Source of the DNA: Mucilaginibacter ginkgonis
GTDB taxonomy: Bacteria > Bacteroidota > Bacteroidia > Sphingobacteriales > Sphingobacteriaceae
DNA length: 64,000 nucleotides
Assembly: GCF_009754905.2 (NCBI RefSeq)
Contig: NZ_CP066775.1
Span: 1,426,001-1,490,000 of the forward strand
Reading direction: 5' to 3'
In this document: one piece after another, positions 17,063-24,396 of the stretch
Layout of the letters: every line of letters begins with the position of its first letter
Numbering within the stretch: position 1 is the first letter of the stretch
The notes under the pieces: generated by a model
What the model saw: the letters and a program-made list of their open reading frames with translations, nothing else
The model's database searches: none
What the model was told of the DNA's origin: nothing
Position numbers and translations under genes: made by a program

Positions 17063-19381
17063 TTACTGTGGTGGCGCTGTCGGTTCTGCAGGTGTTGAAG
17101 CAGGTGCCTGCACTTTGGTAGTATCTACGGGAGCAGACAGGCTATCGGTTGCCAGCGTGTCAGAAGAAATGTGCGGCGACGGGCATTCATATGTTTTAGT
17201 GATCTTGCTCCATGGTTTAGGAAATGGCCCCGGGGTATAACCACTTTTTGGATCGGCATATACTTTTTCCATAAATGCACCAAATATCGGCAGAGCCGTG
17301 TGTGACCCCTCGCCTGTTTCTGATGTGGTGAAGTGCACGCTTCGATCGTCTGCGCCTACCCAAATTCCTGTCACCAGGTCTTTAGTAATACCCATATACC
17401 AACCGTCAACATAATCGCTTGATGTGCCTGTTTTGCCCCCAATCTGATTGCTGTTCTTTTTCCAGAGACCCGGGTACTCCCAAAGGGCCAACGAGGTGCC
17501 GCCCGGCTCTTCCATGCCACCGCGGAACATGTAAAGCATCAGCCAGGCAGTTTCTTCGCTTAAGACTTTTTCTTCTTTCTTTTGAAACTCATCTATGATG
17601 TTGCCATTATGATCTGTGATCCTGGTCACCAGTATGGGGTCGATCTTGTTGCCTTTATTTAAAAATGTACTGTAGGCACGCACCATTTCATAAACAGATA
17701 CATCATTAGAGCCTAATGAAACAGAAGGCACAGATTTGAGCGGACTTTCAATACCGCACTTATGTGCGTATTCAACGACTTTGTCCCAGCCTACCTTTTC
17801 TGTTACCTGGGCAGTAATTGAGTTTACAGATTTACCCATAGCCCAACGCAAGGACATATCGCGGTAAGAGAAGTGGAAATCGGCGTTGTTGGGCGCCCAA
17901 ACTTCTGGCTTGCCATTTTCAGAATAATTTATAGAGACAGGTTTATCTGTAAACTTGTCGCACGGAGTATAACCGTTATCGAGGGCTGTAACATAGGCAA
18001 ACGGCTTAAATGTAGATCCAGCCTGCCGCTTGGCCTGATTTACGTGATCGAACTTAAAGTGATTGAAGTTTATACCACCTATCCAAACTTTTATCTTCCC
18101 AGTAGAAGGTTCTAAAGTCATCATCCCGGTGTTTAAGATTTTAGCGTAATATTTTATGGAGTCGGCAGTGGACATTGTGGTATCTCGCTCACCTATCCAG
18201 CTAAACACACGCATCTTTTTTTGCTTTGTAAAATATTGCTGTATCTGTACTGTATCGCCCTTATACTTCTTCTCAAGCAGATCGTAAATAGGTAACTTCT
18301 GCTCCGCCTTTAATAAAAAATCTTTTATGACAACACCTTTAGAATCGCGCCAGGGCTCTTTCTTGCCCCAAAGACCGTAAAACCGTCTTTGCAGCATGCG
18401 CATCTTCAGGGCAACGGCTTCTTCGGCATATTGCTGAAGGCGGGAATCAATGGTAGTATAAATTTTCAGACCATCTTCATAAAGATCATAGTCGTTGGCT
18501 TTCAGCCATTTGTCAAGCCATTTTTCTACAGCGTGGCGAAGGTATGAGTCGCCCTGGGCGTCATCCTCTACATAGCTTAAGTCGAGGTTTAACGGCTTTT
18601 TTTCGTTTTCCTCATACACCGCTTTGGTAATGTAGTTATATTTTTCCATCTGGCCCAGCACGGTATTTCTGCGTTCTATAGAACGTTCGGGATATCTTAT
18701 CGGGCTGTACACCGAAGTTCCCTTAAGCATGCCAATAAGCGTTGCAGCTTGGGCTGGGTCCACTTCGTTTGGGTTTTTATCGAAGTATTTAAGCGTCGCT
18801 GTCTTGATACCAAACGTATTATTACCGAAAGGTACAGTATTGAAATACAGCGTCAATATCTGTTGCTTAGAATAAACGTGTTCTATCTTGAACGCCGTTA
18901 GCCACTCTTTACATTTAGAAACGATTGTCCGTAATACCGGGATGTGCCTTATCACCCCTTGCGACTTGCGTTTGCGGGTTGAAAAAAGGTTTTTTGCCAA
19001 TTGCTGCGTAATAGTGCTCCCCCCCCGTTTGTCGCCTTTCGCTGTAGACACTAAACTGGTAGCGAACGAGTAAAAATCAACACCGGAGTGGTTATAAAAA
19101 CGTACGTCTTCGGTAGCAATAAGCGCGTTTACAAGGTTTGGGGATATCTCCTTAAACTCTACCGGTGAACGGTTTTCTTTGTAATAACGGCCGATAAGTT
19201 TTCCATCGGCATAATACACTTCTGATGCGGTGGAAAGAGTGTGTGTCTTAATATCCTGCATGTCAGGCGAGTAACCAAACAGCCACAAAAAGTTAAGTTC
19301 TATTGCACAAAAAAAGATAATTACAAAGTAGATGAATATAAGGAAACCACGCAGGATCTTGTTGCTGATACGTTTGAACAT
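17063..19381 (-). CDS. mrcA: penicillin-binding protein 1A, bifunctional transglycosylase/transpeptidase
   Basis: Class A PBP of 772 residues from the ATG at 19381; an in-frame start 48 bases further up (19429) would add a tail unlike the family. One N-terminal membrane helix (about 11-30) is followed by the GT51 domain with the catalytic Glu91 in EDVRFYNHSG and the GGSTITQQLAKN motif. The transpeptidase domain has the nucleophile in STFK (SxxK), SVN (SxN) and KTGT (KTG). The C-terminus is a Pro/Ala/Thr-rich tail. It builds and cross-links peptidoglycan on the periplasmic face. Divergent from the NtrC-type regulator across a 340-base gap. Confidence 0.93.
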   Translation of the reverse strand: MFKRISNKILRGFLIFIYFVIIFFCAIELNFLWLFGYSPDMQDIKTHTLSTASEVYYADGKLIGRYYKENRSPVEFKEISPNLVNALIATEDVRFYNHSGVDFYSFATSLVSTAKGDKRGGSTITQQLAKNLFSTRKRKSQGVIRHIPVLRTIVSKCKEWLTAFKIEHVYSKQQILTLYFNTVPFGNNTFGIKTATLKYFDKNPNEVDPAQAATLIGMLKGTSVYSPIRYPERSIERRNTVLGQMEKYNYITKAVYEENEKKPLNLDLSYVEDDAQGDSYLRHAVEKWLDKWLKANDYDLYEDGLKIYTTIDSRLQQYAEEAVALKMRMLQRRFYGLWGKKEPWRDSKGVVIKDFLLKAEQKLPIYDLLEKKYKGDTVQIQQYFTKQKKMRVFSWIGERDTTMSTADSIKYYAKILNTGMMTLEPSTGKIKVWIGGINFNHFKFDHVNQAKRQAGSTFKPFAYVTALDNGYTPCDKFTDKPVSINYSENGKPEVWAPNNADFHFSYRDMSLRWAMGKSVNSITAQVTEKVGWDKVVEYAHKCGIESPLKSVPSVSLGSNDVSVYEMVRAYSTFLNKGNKIDPILVTRITDHNGNIIDEFQKKEEKVLSEETAWLMLYMFRGGMEEPGGTSLALWEYPGLWKKNSNQIGGKTGTSSDYVDGWYMGITKDLVTGIWVGADDRSVHFTTSETGEGSHTALPIFGAFMEKVYADPKSGYTPGPFPKPWSKITKTYECPSPHISSDTLATDSLSAPVDTTKVQAPASTPAEPTAPPQ

Positions 19382-19721
19382 TGCGTAAATATGTGAATTA
19401 ATTGCGCTTTTTAGGTTTTTGCGCTGCAAATATTACTAACGTAATTTTAACAATGAAATTTTAGTTTGGTTATAAAGAACACTTTAAATGTGATCGTGCA
19501 TAACGAATAGTTGAACCACATAGCCCAATTCTTCAACTATTACTTTTCTGGTCAAATAGCAACCTATCTATCAATGCAAAAGACTTAAGACGCACCGAGC
19601 CTAAAACAATATTACGTATTGTACGTACTATGCTTGAAAACTATATACTGTTTATTTTTCTATACAATTAAACGCTAATACCTATATTAGCCCGCTTTGA
19701 TAGAGCATTTCAAATTCGCAA
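19382..19721. other. intergenic region between divergent PBP1A and NtrC-type genes
   Basis: 340 bases without a gene. I see two inverted repeats: AATAGTTGAA (19506-19515) with TTCAACTATT (19532-19541), a perfect 10-bp pair 16 bases apart, and TACGTA-TTG-TACGTA (19613-19627). Both are placed where promoters for either gene could be controlled. No clean TAnnTTTG box and no small ORF of note. Confidence 0.5.
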
Positions 19722-21122
19722 ATGGCTAAAATTTTAATTATTGATGATGAGCGTGCCATCCGCAGCACGTTAAGGGAAATATTGGAGTATGAAGACTACA
19801 TCGTTGAGGATGTAGACAATGGTATAGACGGCCTGGAACTGATCAAAAAGAATGATTATGACCTTGTACTGTGCGATATCAAAATGAACCGCATGGACGG
19901 CATGGAAGTGCTCACTGAAGGTTTAACCATTAAGCCGGATCTGCCTTTCATCATGATATCGGGCCATGGCACTGTTGAAACAGCAGTAGAAGCCAGCAAA
20001 AAAGGTGCTTTCGACTTTATTTCTAAACCACCAGATTTAAACCGTTTATTAATTACCGTTCGCAACGCGCTTGACCGTGGTAGCTTAGTAACAGAAGCCA
20101 AAACCTTAAAACGCAAGGTATCGAAGGTTCGGCCAATTTTGGGTACTTCGCAAGCCATTAGCCGTATACAGGAAACGATCGACCGTGTGGCACCTACAGA
20201 AGCCCGTGTATTGATCACCGGCGCCAACGGCAGCGGTAAAGAACTGGTGGCCCGCTGGCTGCACGAAAAATCTAATCGTGCAAATGCTCCTCTCATAGAG
20301 GTTAACTGCGCGGCCATCCCTTCCGAATTAATCGAAAGCGAATTATTTGGCCACGAGAAAGGCTCATTTACATCAGCTGTAAAACAACGTATCGGTAAAT
20401 TTGAATCGGCAAGTGGTGGTACATTATTTTTGGACGAGATCGGCGACATGAGCCACTCGGCCCAGGCAAAGGTTCTGCGTGCGCTGCAGGAAAGCAAGAT
20501 AACCCGTGTTGGCGGCGAAAAGGAAATTGAAGTTGATGTGCGCGTAGTTGCTGCCACTAACAAAGACCTGCTTAAGGAAATTGAGGATGGCAACTTCCGT
20601 ATGGACTTGTATCATCGCCTTAGCGTAATATTGATACATGTCCCGCCGTTGACAGAGCGCCGCGATGACATTCCATTGCTTACGCAGAATTTCCTCGAAG
20701 AGATATGCAATGAGTATGGCATGACGGTTAAAAAGGTGTCAGAAGCCGGTATGGAAGCACTTAAGGCATTGCCGTGGACGGGAAATATCCGCGAGCTGCG
20801 CAACATGATTGAGCGTTTGATCATCCTGAGCGATAAGGTGATCACGGACGCGGACGTAAAGGCATTTGCCAACCCTTCCGCGCCGGTTACACACGCAGGC
20901 GGAGAAGCAGCTATAGGGTCAACCACAGCTGCTGCCCCTCAGCAGGATTTTAATCAGTTTAAAAACTTTCAGGAATACAAGGATTTCGCAGAGCGCGAAT
21001 ACATAAAATTTAAACTGGAAAAAAATAATTGGAACGTGTCTAAAACCGCTGATGATATTGACATTCAGCGCAGCCACCTCTACAGTAAAATTGAGAAATA
21101 CGGATTAAAAAGGGGCGAATAG
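19722..21122 (+). CDS. NtrC-family sigma-54-dependent response regulator
   Basis: A 466-residue transcription activator. The receiver domain (1-120) has the phosphoacceptor Asp52 in LCDIKMNRMDG and the Lys in FISKPPDL. The AAA+ domain has Walker A GANGSGKE (167-174), Walker B LFLDEIGD (235-242) and an R-finger region near RMDLYHRL. The sigma-54 contact loop, classically GAFTGA, reads GSFTSA (214-219). A Fis-type helix-turn-helix closes the protein (NNWNVSKTADDIDIQRSHLYSKI). No histidine kinase gene is adjacent, so its partner is elsewhere. It controls genes with -24/-12 promoters; the targets are unknown. Confidence 0.92.
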   Translation: MAKILIIDDERAIRSTLREILEYEDYIVEDVDNGIDGLELIKKNDYDLVLCDIKMNRMDGMEVLTEGLTIKPDLPFIMISGHGTVETAVEASKKGAFDFISKPPDLNRLLITVRNALDRGSLVTEAKTLKRKVSKVRPILGTSQAISRIQETIDRVAPTEARVLITGANGSGKELVARWLHEKSNRANAPLIEVNCAAIPSELIESELFGHEKGSFTSAVKQRIGKFESASGGTLFLDEIGDMSHSAQAKVLRALQESKITRVGGEKEIEVDVRVVAATNKDLLKEIEDGNFRMDLYHRLSVILIHVPPLTERRDDIPLLTQNFLEEICNEYGMTVKKVSEAGMEALKALPWTGNIRELRNMIERLIILSDKVITDADVKAFANPSAPVTHAGGEAAIGSTTAAAPQQDFNQFKNFQEYKDFAEREYIKFKLEKNNWNVSKTADDIDIQRSHLYSKIEKYGLKRGE

Positions 21123-21130
21123 CCCCTTTT
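21108..21130 (+). terminator. intrinsic terminator overlapping the stop of the NtrC-type gene
   Basis: AAAAGGGGC (21108-21116), loop GAATA, GCCCCTTTT (21122-21130). The stop codon TAG (21120-21122) lies inside the hairpin, so a terminating ribosome would cover it and termination would depend on ribosome release. Confidence 0.7.
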
Positions 21131-21151
21131 GCATTTAACTGCTTAAATACC

Positions 21152-21556
21152 ATGAAAAAAGATATTCCCGATAATAGAGTTGAAGACGTTGCTATTGGTG
21201 TAGCACTCGAAAAGGAAGATATTGAAAGCAAGCTTTGGTACGTTTACCTAATCAACTTAAAGGATACAGCTATAGAAAATGTACTCATCACATCAAAAGG
21301 TTACGGCGAAAAAAATGGCGAACAGGTGAAAACATCGGTTTTGCGCCACATGATCCCGCAGTTAGACGCCGGTGCCTATGCCTTGATAGAACCAATAGAC
21401 GAAGCGACATTTGGTTTGAGTAATGAATACTGGTTAAGCTATTATATAGGCCGAGAAATCTACGATAAGAAATTTATCTTCCTGCCGGAGAGCATTGTGG
21501 AATCGAATTTCATAAGGCTGCCGGTACTAAATAAGCCCGGAGTGATGATCAAATAG
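21152..21556 (+). CDS. conserved hypothetical cytoplasmic protein
   Basis: A 134-residue soluble protein with no signal peptide or membrane segment. It starts MKKDIPDNRVEDVAIGVALEKED and continues as beta-rich sequence (LWYVYLINLKDTAIENVLITSKGYG, then TSVLRHMIPQLDAGAYALIEPID). I believe it belongs to a conserved but uncharacterised Bacteroidota family; no catalytic motif can be seen. It begins 30 bases after the NtrC-type gene, but the terminator between them suggests weak or conditional co-transcription. Function unknown. Confidence 0.75.
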   Translation: MKKDIPDNRVEDVAIGVALEKEDIESKLWYVYLINLKDTAIENVLITSKGYGEKNGEQVKTSVLRHMIPQLDAGAYALIEPIDEATFGLSNEYWLSYYIGREIYDKKFIFLPESIVESNFIRLPVLNKPGVMIK

Positions 21557-21590
21557 TCCATAGATCAAAGTTGATGGTTCATAGCTGCCA

Positions 21591-21673
21591 TGTCATCCCG
21601 AACTTGTTTCGGGATCCCATCACCAATGAAAATTTGATTTGTAAGTGAGATGCCGAATCAAGTTCGGCATGAC
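21591..21673. repeat. dispersed intergenic palindrome with two hairpin arms
   Basis: Starts TGTCATCCCGAAC and ends GTTCGGCATGAC. Two nested palindromes are visible: CCCGAA-CTTGT-TTCGGG and TGCCGAA-TCAAG-TTCGGCA. The outer ends GTCAT and ATGAC are inverted. Such elements are scattered between genes in this family and elsewhere. It lies between two convergent genes and may act as a terminator or mRNA-end structure. Confidence 0.65.
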
Positions 21674-21683
21674 CGCTGCTATG

Positions 21684-22415
21684 CTATTTTGCTCCAAATA
21701 AGCCATATTTCAGAATACAATAGATGGCGCGCACACCGTCCTTCCATCCTATCTTTTTGCCTTCGTCGTAGGTACGGCCATAGTAAGATATGCCAACCTC
21801 GTAAAGACGAAGTTTTGGGATGCGTGAAAGTTTGATGGTTACCTCGGGCTCAAAACCAAAGCGATTTTCCCGTAGAGATAAACCTTGTATCAATTTGGTA
21901 TTGAACAACTTATAACATGTTTCCATGTCTGTTAAATTAAGATTGGAAAACATGTTGCACAAAAAAGTGAGGAACTTATTACCGATGGTATGCCAGAAAA
22001 ACAAGATACGGTGCGGGTTGCTGCCCATAAACCGGGAACCATAAACCACGTCGGCAAAACCTTTGCAAATGGGTTTCAGCAGGTCGTTGTACTCCTGAGG
22101 ATCATACTCCAAATCGGCATCCTGGATAATGAGGTACTCTCCGGTCGCTTTAGAAATACCAGTATGTAAGGCCGCACCCTTTCCTTTATTTAGTTCATGC
22201 TCGAAATATTGAATATTCACGCCCGGATATTTTGCACAATAATTGGCAACTGCGCCGGCAGTATCGTCTGTAGAACAATCGTTGACAATGATAATTTCTT
22301 TTTCGATGTCATCGAGCAGATCAACCGCCATTATCTTATTCAGGATAAGGTGGATAGTATTTGCTTCATTATAAGCGGGGATAACTATAGATAACTTATT
22401 GATCTTGGCGTTCAT
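21684..22415 (-). CDS. family 2 glycosyltransferase, dolichyl-phosphate mannosyltransferase-like
   Basis: A 243-residue GT-A glycosyltransferase beginning LSIVIPAYNEANTI. The nucleotide-sugar site is visible as NDCSTD and the metal-binding QDADLEYDPQEY. The C-terminal MACTETGYK-equivalent reads LTDMETCYKLFN, and EVTIKLSR follows, typical of DPM1-like enzymes that transfer a hexose to a polyprenyl phosphate. No C-terminal membrane helices are present, unlike the GT2 at 52059. Cytoplasmic face of the inner membrane; substrate undetermined. A 55-base gap separates it from the upstream metallo-hydrolase on the same strand. Confidence 0.88.
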   Translation of the reverse strand: MNAKINKLSIVIPAYNEANTIHLILNKIMAVDLLDDIEKEIIIVNDCSTDDTAGAVANYCAKYPGVNIQYFEHELNKGKGAALHTGISKATGEYLIIQDADLEYDPQEYNDLLKPICKGFADVVYGSRFMGSNPHRILFFWHTIGNKFLTFLCNMFSNLNLTDMETCYKLFNTKLIQGLSLRENRFGFEPEVTIKLSRIPKLRLYEVGISYYGRTYDEGKKIGWKDGVRAIYCILKYGLFGAK

Positions 22416-22470
22416 GCAGGTAGAAAGCGTAAGGCTTAGATTTTATTAAGATAAGCAAAACCGCTATATA

Positions 22471-23304
22471 TCAAAATAAAGCATATTGGAGTTGCTTCGA
22501 TTCAGTCCACAGCGGAACAACCGGCTCGGCAATGTGTTTGCCGGTAATATGATAAACAGCAGACTCGTGAAAACGCGATGCCACCACAATATTGGTGCGG
22601 CCTGCATGTAGTCTAAACAGATCTTCAACCAATTGAGGATCATTGTTATCGCGGGATAAATGTGCCAGCAGCAAATGGCTCATATGCGCAGACTTATGAT
22701 CCGTAAATAATTTTAATGCCTGGGCATTAGAGATATGCCCCCTGCCACCGCTAATGCGCCGTTTTAGGTGATATGGATAGCGGCCGTTCATCAGCATCTG
22801 CTCGTCGTAATTGGCTTCCAGAAATGCGGCATGGCAACCTTTAAAGTTTGCAATAACATGATCGCATGCGCTGCCGATGTCGGTGATTACGCCAACCTTA
22901 ATACCATTGTAAGTTATAGTAAAACTGTGCGGCTCCGCAGCATCATGTATCTTAGGGAAAGCAGTTACAGATATGCCATTAATACTTACAGGGTGATAAG
23001 CCACAAATGGGAATATCATGTGTTGCTGCAAGAACTGACGGCCGGTAAATGTAGTTCTTGGGGTAATGTAAACCGGCAGGTCGTATCTCTTAGCCAATAC
23101 CGGCACCGCGGTAACATGGTCGGTATGCTCGTGGGAAATAAATATAGCACGCACCATCTTTAAATCGAGGCCCATACGCGCCATGCGCTTTTCGATTTCG
23201 CGGCAGGATAAACCGGCATCTACTAATATTGCATCGGTTTCATTGCCAACATAATAGCAATTACCGTTGCTTCCGGAATTAATTGACGCGATGTATAAAG
23301 ACAT
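22471..23304 (-). CDS. MBL-fold metallo-hydrolase, YycJ/WalJ-like
   Basis: A 277-residue metallo-beta-lactamase-fold protein starting with the family mark YIASINSGSNGNCYYVGN and an early DAGLSCREIEKRM. The metal motif HxHxDH reads SHEHTDHVTAVPVL, with later ligands in GVITDIGSACDHV, EANYDEQML and LLLAHLSRDNNDP. The YycJ family are single-strand or 5' exonucleases linked to mismatch repair and cell-wall regulators in other phyla; that function here is inference. A TTAATTTG-like sequence just upstream of the start may be the promoter. Confidence 0.88.
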   Translation of the reverse strand: MSLYIASINSGSNGNCYYVGNETDAILVDAGLSCREIEKRMARMGLDLKMVRAIFISHEHTDHVTAVPVLAKRYDLPVYITPRTTFTGRQFLQQHMIFPFVAYHPVSINGISVTAFPKIHDAAEPHSFTITYNGIKVGVITDIGSACDHVIANFKGCHAAFLEANYDEQMLMNGRYPYHLKRRISGGRGHISNAQALKLFTDHKSAHMSHLLLAHLSRDNNDPQLVEDLFRLHAGRTNIVVASRFHESAVYHITGKHIAEPVVPLWTESKQLQYALF

Positions 23305-23463
23305 TACTACAAATTAACGGCGTTTCTGCTAAAAATTATAGTAATGTTTAAAAAATTGTCAGTTCAAAAACCTAATGTCCCTCTATCGCATTTTTTACTT
23401 GTATAAATAAAAATTAATGCAATAATTTGCACAAAATTTAAAGACGGTTAAAATCATTAAATA
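23305..23463. promoter_or_regulatory. promoter/operator region of the arginine operon
   Basis: The 402-base gap before the arginine operon starts here. TTG at 23399-23401 and TAATTTG at 23423-23429, 21 bases apart, resemble the Bacteroidota -33 TTG and -7 TAnnTTTG elements, one base short of consensus. An inverted repeat TGCAA-TAAT-TTGCA (23418-23431) overlaps the -7 element and suits a repressor. An AT-rich ATAAATAAAAATTAAT stretch next to it resembles ARG boxes of ArgR/AhrC. Confidence 0.45.
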
Positions 23464-23589
23464 ATGAACGTTCAGAGCTTTACATCTACGGCCCCCTGTG
23501 CAAAATTTGCACCCGCTGCCGTTGCTTTGCGTTGTACTGATCTTTCAATTTTCCCTTCACGACGAAGGATCTATATCCCCAGGGTGTGA
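23464..23589 (+). CDS. candidate arginine leader peptide, 41 residues
   Basis: ATG at 23464 opens a 41-codon frame ending in TGA at 23587-23589. Near its end come CGA CGA AGG, three consecutive arginine codons of rare type, and one more AGG two codons before the stop (PSRRRIYIPRV). The arginine codons lie in the loop and 3' arm of a perfect hairpin, CCTTC-ACGAC-GAAGG (23554-23568). The ORF is more GC-rich than its surroundings. It sits 118 bases before the first arginine gene, after the putative promoter. I infer that ribosome stalling on scarce arginyl-tRNA changes the downstream folding or Rho access. No homologue is known to me, so this could be a chance ORF. Confidence 0.5.
   Translation: MNVQSFTSTAPCAKFAPAAVALRCTDLSIFPSRRRIYIPRV
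23498..23512. promoter_or_regulatory. second TGCAA/TTGCA inverted repeat (possible operator)
   Basis: GTGCAAAATTTGCAC is a perfect 15-bp palindrome around one A. Its core TGCAA-AAT-TTGCA repeats the arrangement at 23418-23431, 80 bases upstream. Two matching dyads before an arginine operon suggest a dimeric or looping repressor such as ArgR, though neither fits the classic ARG-box consensus well. Confidence 0.45.
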
Positions 23590-23628
23590 ATGTAGCCTGT
23601 GCTGCTAAATTCTGCACCATCCTCAATT

Positions 23629-23645
23629 AAAGTGTGAAACACTTT
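23629..23645 (+). promoter_or_regulatory. stem-loop between leader ORF and arginine operon
   Basis: AAAGTGT-GAA-ACACTTT, a perfect 7-bp hairpin, 40 bases after the leader stop. It is followed by an AT-rich stretch (TTTATTTATTT) but no clean U-run. Its 5' arm repeats GTGTGAA, which also occurs at the leader's stop codon (23584-23590), so alternative pairing with the 3' arm is possible. Confidence 0.4.
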
Positions 23646-23706
23646 ACTCCTTAAACGTTTATTTATTTACGGCCCAAAAGCCAAGCAAGTTTAAAGGGTT
23701 TCCAAA

Positions 23707-24396
23707 ATGACCATTAAAGATTTTGATATACTAGTCGCCTCAGAAAAGCATGTTGATTTTGCTCAGCAGATCACCATTGAAATGGCTGAGAGCGCTAAGG
23801 CACGCGGTACGGGTATAGCACAGCGCTCGCCGGAGTACGTCGCCAATAAGATGCTTGAAGGGAAGGCGGTAATTGCATTCCATAAAGACGGTACCTGGGC
23901 CGGCTTCTGCTACATAGAAACTTGGAGCCATGGCGATTTTGTTGCCAATTCAGGACTTATTGTTAATCCCATATTCCGTAAGGTTGGATTGGCAAATGCT
24001 ATCAAGCACGAAGTGTTCAAATTATCCCGTTCCAAATATCCGGATGCCAAGATCTTCGGGCTTACTACAGGTTTAGCCGTAATGAAGATCAACTCTGAAC
24101 TAGGCTACGAGCCGGTTACTTATTCTGAACTTACACAGGATGAAGATTTCTGGAAAGGTTGCCGCAGTTGCGTTAATTACGATATTTTGATGAGTAAGGA
24201 ACGCAAGAATTGTATGTGCACGGCGATGCTTTACGACCCGGCTGAAAAACAAAAACACAAAGAAGATAAATTTAAGGAAATATCGCATAAAGCAACTTTG
24301 CTGGAGCGTATAGAGAACGCCTTGAAACTGCGTTCAACTAAAATAATTACCATTTTGGGCATTAGCGCCTTATTACACAAACTATTTGATAACTAA
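23707..24396 (+). CDS. GNAT N-acyltransferase, probable glutamate N-acyltransferase of arginine synthesis
   Basis: A 229-residue GNAT protein, first gene of the arginine operon. The acyl-CoA loop is NPIFRKVGLANAIKHEVF (about 87-104), with an upstream GTGIAQRSPEYV block. After the fold there is a Cys cluster, C152-x2-C155 and C169-x-C171, that may bind metal, and a C-terminal hydrophobic tail. Position and family suggest it carries out the first step, acylating glutamate. Because the downstream carbamoyltransferase has the succinyl-specific signature, the acyl donor may be succinyl-CoA rather than acetyl-CoA, which is inference. Its stop overlaps argG by one base (TAATG). Confidence 0.75.
   Translation: MTIKDFDILVASEKHVDFAQQITIEMAESAKARGTGIAQRSPEYVANKMLEGKAVIAFHKDGTWAGFCYIETWSHGDFVANSGLIVNPIFRKVGLANAIKHEVFKLSRSKYPDAKIFGLTTGLAVMKINSELGYEPVTYSELTQDEDFWKGCRSCVNYDILMSKERKNCMCTAMLYDPAEKQKHKEDKFKEISHKATLLERIENALKLRSTKIITILGISALLHKLFDN

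Noticed and set aside
19382..19429. Longer PBP1A N-terminus
   Set aside because: Adds a polar tail before the membrane helix that family members lack; the ATG at 19381 fits better.
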